NCBI GenBank assembly: GCA_031284295.1
Contig: JAITAE010000156.1
Span: 1-6,913, forward strand
Direction: 5' to 3'
Source: Spirochaetaceae bacterium
GTDB lineage: Bacteria; Spirochaetota; Spirochaetia; Treponematales; Breznakiellaceae
Length of the DNA: 6,913 nucleotides
Shown piece by piece: positions 5,341 through 6,913 of this stretch (positions within the stretch are counted from its first letter, which is position 1; each line of letters starts with the position of its first letter). A program made the translations under genes and the position numbers. The notes beneath the pieces were generated by a model, which had not been told where the DNA came from, searched no databases, and worked only from the letters and a program-made list of their open reading frames with translations.

Positions 5341-6774
5341 TCAATCTGTATCTATATCCCGTTCAAATTCGGTTTTCATCTGTACGCCGGAAACATCGAC
5401 AGGGTAGACGCCGGAAAAACATGCCTTGCAGAGGCCGGAAGTACAGCCTGCGCTTATTTCAGAAAGCGCGGCTATCGAAAGAAAACCTATCGTGTCGGCG
5501 CCTATTATATCACAGATTTCGTAAAGCTCGTGGTGGTGGGCGATAAGATTTTCCCGCGTGTCTATGTCCGTGCCGAAGTAACAAGGATGTTTGAACGGAG
5601 GACAGGACAGCCTCATGTGAACTTCTTTTGCGCCAGCACGCCGCAAAAGCTCGATTATACGGCGGCTTGTCGTGCCGCGCACTATCGAATCGTCAACTAG
5701 CACGACACGCTTTCCGTTCACTACGGATTTGATAGGGTTGAGCTTGATACGGACACCGGCCTCGCGGAGTTCCTGACTCGGTGCGATAAACGTGCGTCCG
5801 ATGTACTTGCTTTTTATCATGCCGGCGTCGTAAGGTATGCCGCTTGCCCGTGAGTAGCCGAGCGCCGCATCGAGCCCGGAATCCGGTACGCCGATCACAA
5901 TGTCCGCGTCTGCGGGATGTTCTTTCGCCAGAATTTCGCCGGCGCGGACACGCGCGTCATGGACGGAAACGCCGTCTATCACCGAGTCGGGGCGGGCGAA
6001 GTACACATATTCGAACACGCAGAGCGATGACGTTTTGCCGCAGTGCGTTTTGATACTGGACATTCCGTCATCACTGACGACGACAATCTCGCCGGGTTCG
6101 ACATCACGGACAAATTCCGCGCCCGCCGCGCTCAGTGCGCAGCTTTCGCTGGCAAACACGATACTTTCACCCAATCTGCCAATACATAGAGGCCGGAAAC
6201 CGTTCGGGTCGCGGCAGGCTATCAGCTTGCGCCTGCTCATCAGCACGAGTGAGAAAGCGCCCTTCAGCCTTGGGTACGCCGCCTCGACCGCGTTCTCTAT
6301 GCTGCCGGCAGACAACCTCTCGCGCACTATCGTGTGGATTATCACTTCGGTATCGCTTGACGAATGAAAAATGCTGCCCCGCAATTCCAGTTCCGTGCGG
6401 AGCGCGGCGGCGTTGGTCAGGTTACCGTTATGACCTAGCGCGAGGGAACCTTTGATGTGCTTTACGACAAGAGGCTGCGCGTTATGCCGGCGTTTGTTCC
6501 CGGTAGTAGCGTAGCGGACATGCCCCAGCGCGATATTACCTGAACCGCAACTGCCCAGCAGTTTTAGATTTTCCGATGTGAACACCTCGGCGACAAGACC
6601 AAGGTCGCGCCTACTCGTGATGAGGCCGCCGCTATTTAGCGCGATACCGGCGCTTTCCTGTCCGCGGTGCTGTACCGCGCAGAGGCCGGTATAACAAATA
6701 TACGCCAAATTCTCGCTTACGGCGGCGTTACCGTTGGTATAAATGCCGAAAAGCCCACATTCTTCGTGTATCAT
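5341..6774 (-). CDS. purF: Amidophosphoribosyltransferase PurF
   Basis: PurF catalyses the first committed step of de novo purine synthesis: PRPP plus glutamine gives 5-phosphoribosylamine. At 477 residues it matches the Bacillus-type enzyme. The N-terminal glutaminase domain begins MIHEECGLFG. Cys6 should become the N-terminal nucleophile after removal of a 5-residue propeptide, a feature of this type. HRGQES (36-41), GHVRYATTG (84-92), GHNGNLTN (114-121) and SSSDTEV complete that domain. The PRPP-binding loop is VVLVDDSIVRGTTS (357-370). Four cysteines at positions expected for the 4Fe-4S cluster are present: Cys252, Cys398, Cys449 and Cys452. AAGG precedes the ATG at 6774. purC ends 24 bp upstream, so the two form an operon. 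Known enzymes of this class are feedback-inhibited by purine nucleotides. The gene appears intact. Confidence 0.96.
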   Translation of the reverse strand: MIHEECGLFGIYTNGNAAVSENLAYICYTGLCAVQHRGQESAGIALNSGGLITSRRDLGLVAEVFTSENLKLLGSCGSGNIALGHVRYATTGNKRRHNAQPLVVKHIKGSLALGHNGNLTNAAALRTELELRGSIFHSSSDTEVIIHTIVRERLSAGSIENAVEAAYPRLKGAFSLVLMSRRKLIACRDPNGFRPLCIGRLGESIVFASESCALSAAGAEFVRDVEPGEIVVVSDDGMSSIKTHCGKTSSLCVFEYVYFARPDSVIDGVSVHDARVRAGEILAKEHPADADIVIGVPDSGLDAALGYSRASGIPYDAGMIKSKYIGRTFIAPSQELREAGVRIKLNPIKSVVNGKRVVLVDDSIVRGTTSRRIIELLRRAGAKEVHMRLSCPPFKHPCYFGTDIDTRENLIAHHHELYEICDIIGADTIGFLSIAALSEISAGCTSGLCKACFSGVYPVDVSGVQMKTEFERDIDTD

Positions 6775-6798
6775 TGTATTTTCGCCTTGTTTTGGCTG

Positions 6799-6913
6799 TC
6801 ATTGCCCCAAAAGGCGGCGCATAACTTCGTTATAAGCGTCTTCCACCCCGCCCAAATCGCGGCGGAACCGGTCCTTGTCCAGCTTTTCGCCGGTTTTTGT
6901 GTCCCAAAACCGG
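6799..6913 (-). CDS. purC: Phosphoribosylaminoimidazole-succinocarboxamide synthase PurC, C-terminal end only
   Basis: The last 37 codons of a gene entering from the right edge read [18 protein letters not shown], then [19 protein letters not shown] and a TGA at 6801-6799. This matches the C-terminus of the short (about 240-residue, E. coli-type) SAICAR synthase, which usually reads [21 protein letters not shown]...AYEEVxxRL. The enzyme joins aspartate to CAIR in purine synthesis. It lies 24 bp before purF on the same strand, and adjacency of two purine genes supports the call. The N-terminal and ATP-binding parts are outside the window. Confidence 0.85.
   Translation of the reverse strand, partial: RFWDTKTGEKLDKDRFRRDLGGVEDAYNEVMRRLLGQ

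Noticed and set aside
5900..6367. Open frame of 155 codons on the plus strand
   Set aside because: It lies wholly antisense to purF; the protein is low-complexity and Ser/Arg/Ala rich, as expected of a shadow frame.

Overview
The window looks like a piece of a spirochaete chromosome, most likely Treponema or a close relative. The flgG product and the rod-binding protein that follows it have the spirochaetal form. The Oxa1/YidC-like protein, the purF-linked lipoprotein and the broken 'GKVDV' gene also resemble proteins I recall from treponemes. A gut-associated treponeme is a guess. No database search was possible, so family names rest on motifs read from the translations.

Layout, left to right. 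(1) Positions 1-807, minus strand: a YidC/Oxa1-type membrane insertase homologue that runs off the left edge. Its reading frame is broken exactly at a run of 14 G (coding strand). (2) Positions 853-1725, plus strand: an intact YitT-family membrane protein, divergent from the insertase and separated from it by about 50 bp. (3) Positions 1726-2216: no gene, but several short hairpins and a GC-rich stem-loop that may end the operon arriving from the right. (4) Positions 2217-3946, minus strand: a compact operon of flgG (distal rod), a FlgJ-N-like rod-binding protein, and a small exported protein of unknown function. (5) Positions 3947-4373: an intergenic region crowded with inverted repeats, a possible flgG promoter and three copies of a TTT(C/T)GTAGAA motif. 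(6) Positions 4374-about 4665, plus strand: the remains of a gene with a one-base frameshift in a T run and no 3' end. (7) Positions 4664-6913, minus strand: purC (3' end only), purF and a lipoprotein gene, closely spaced and probably co-transcribed.

How the genes work together. PurF and PurC belong to de novo purine synthesis: PurF makes phosphoribosylamine from PRPP and glutamine, and PurC makes SAICAR further down the pathway. FlgG and the rod-binding protein serve assembly of the periplasmic flagellum. The YidC-like protein and YitT are unrelated inner-membrane proteins.

I found no defence system, CRISPR array, RNA gene or intact mobile element. The most interesting points are the poly-G tract in the insertase gene (phase-variable switch or homopolymer artefact), the decayed gene with its clustered upstream repeats, and the long nested inverted repeat upstream of flgG.
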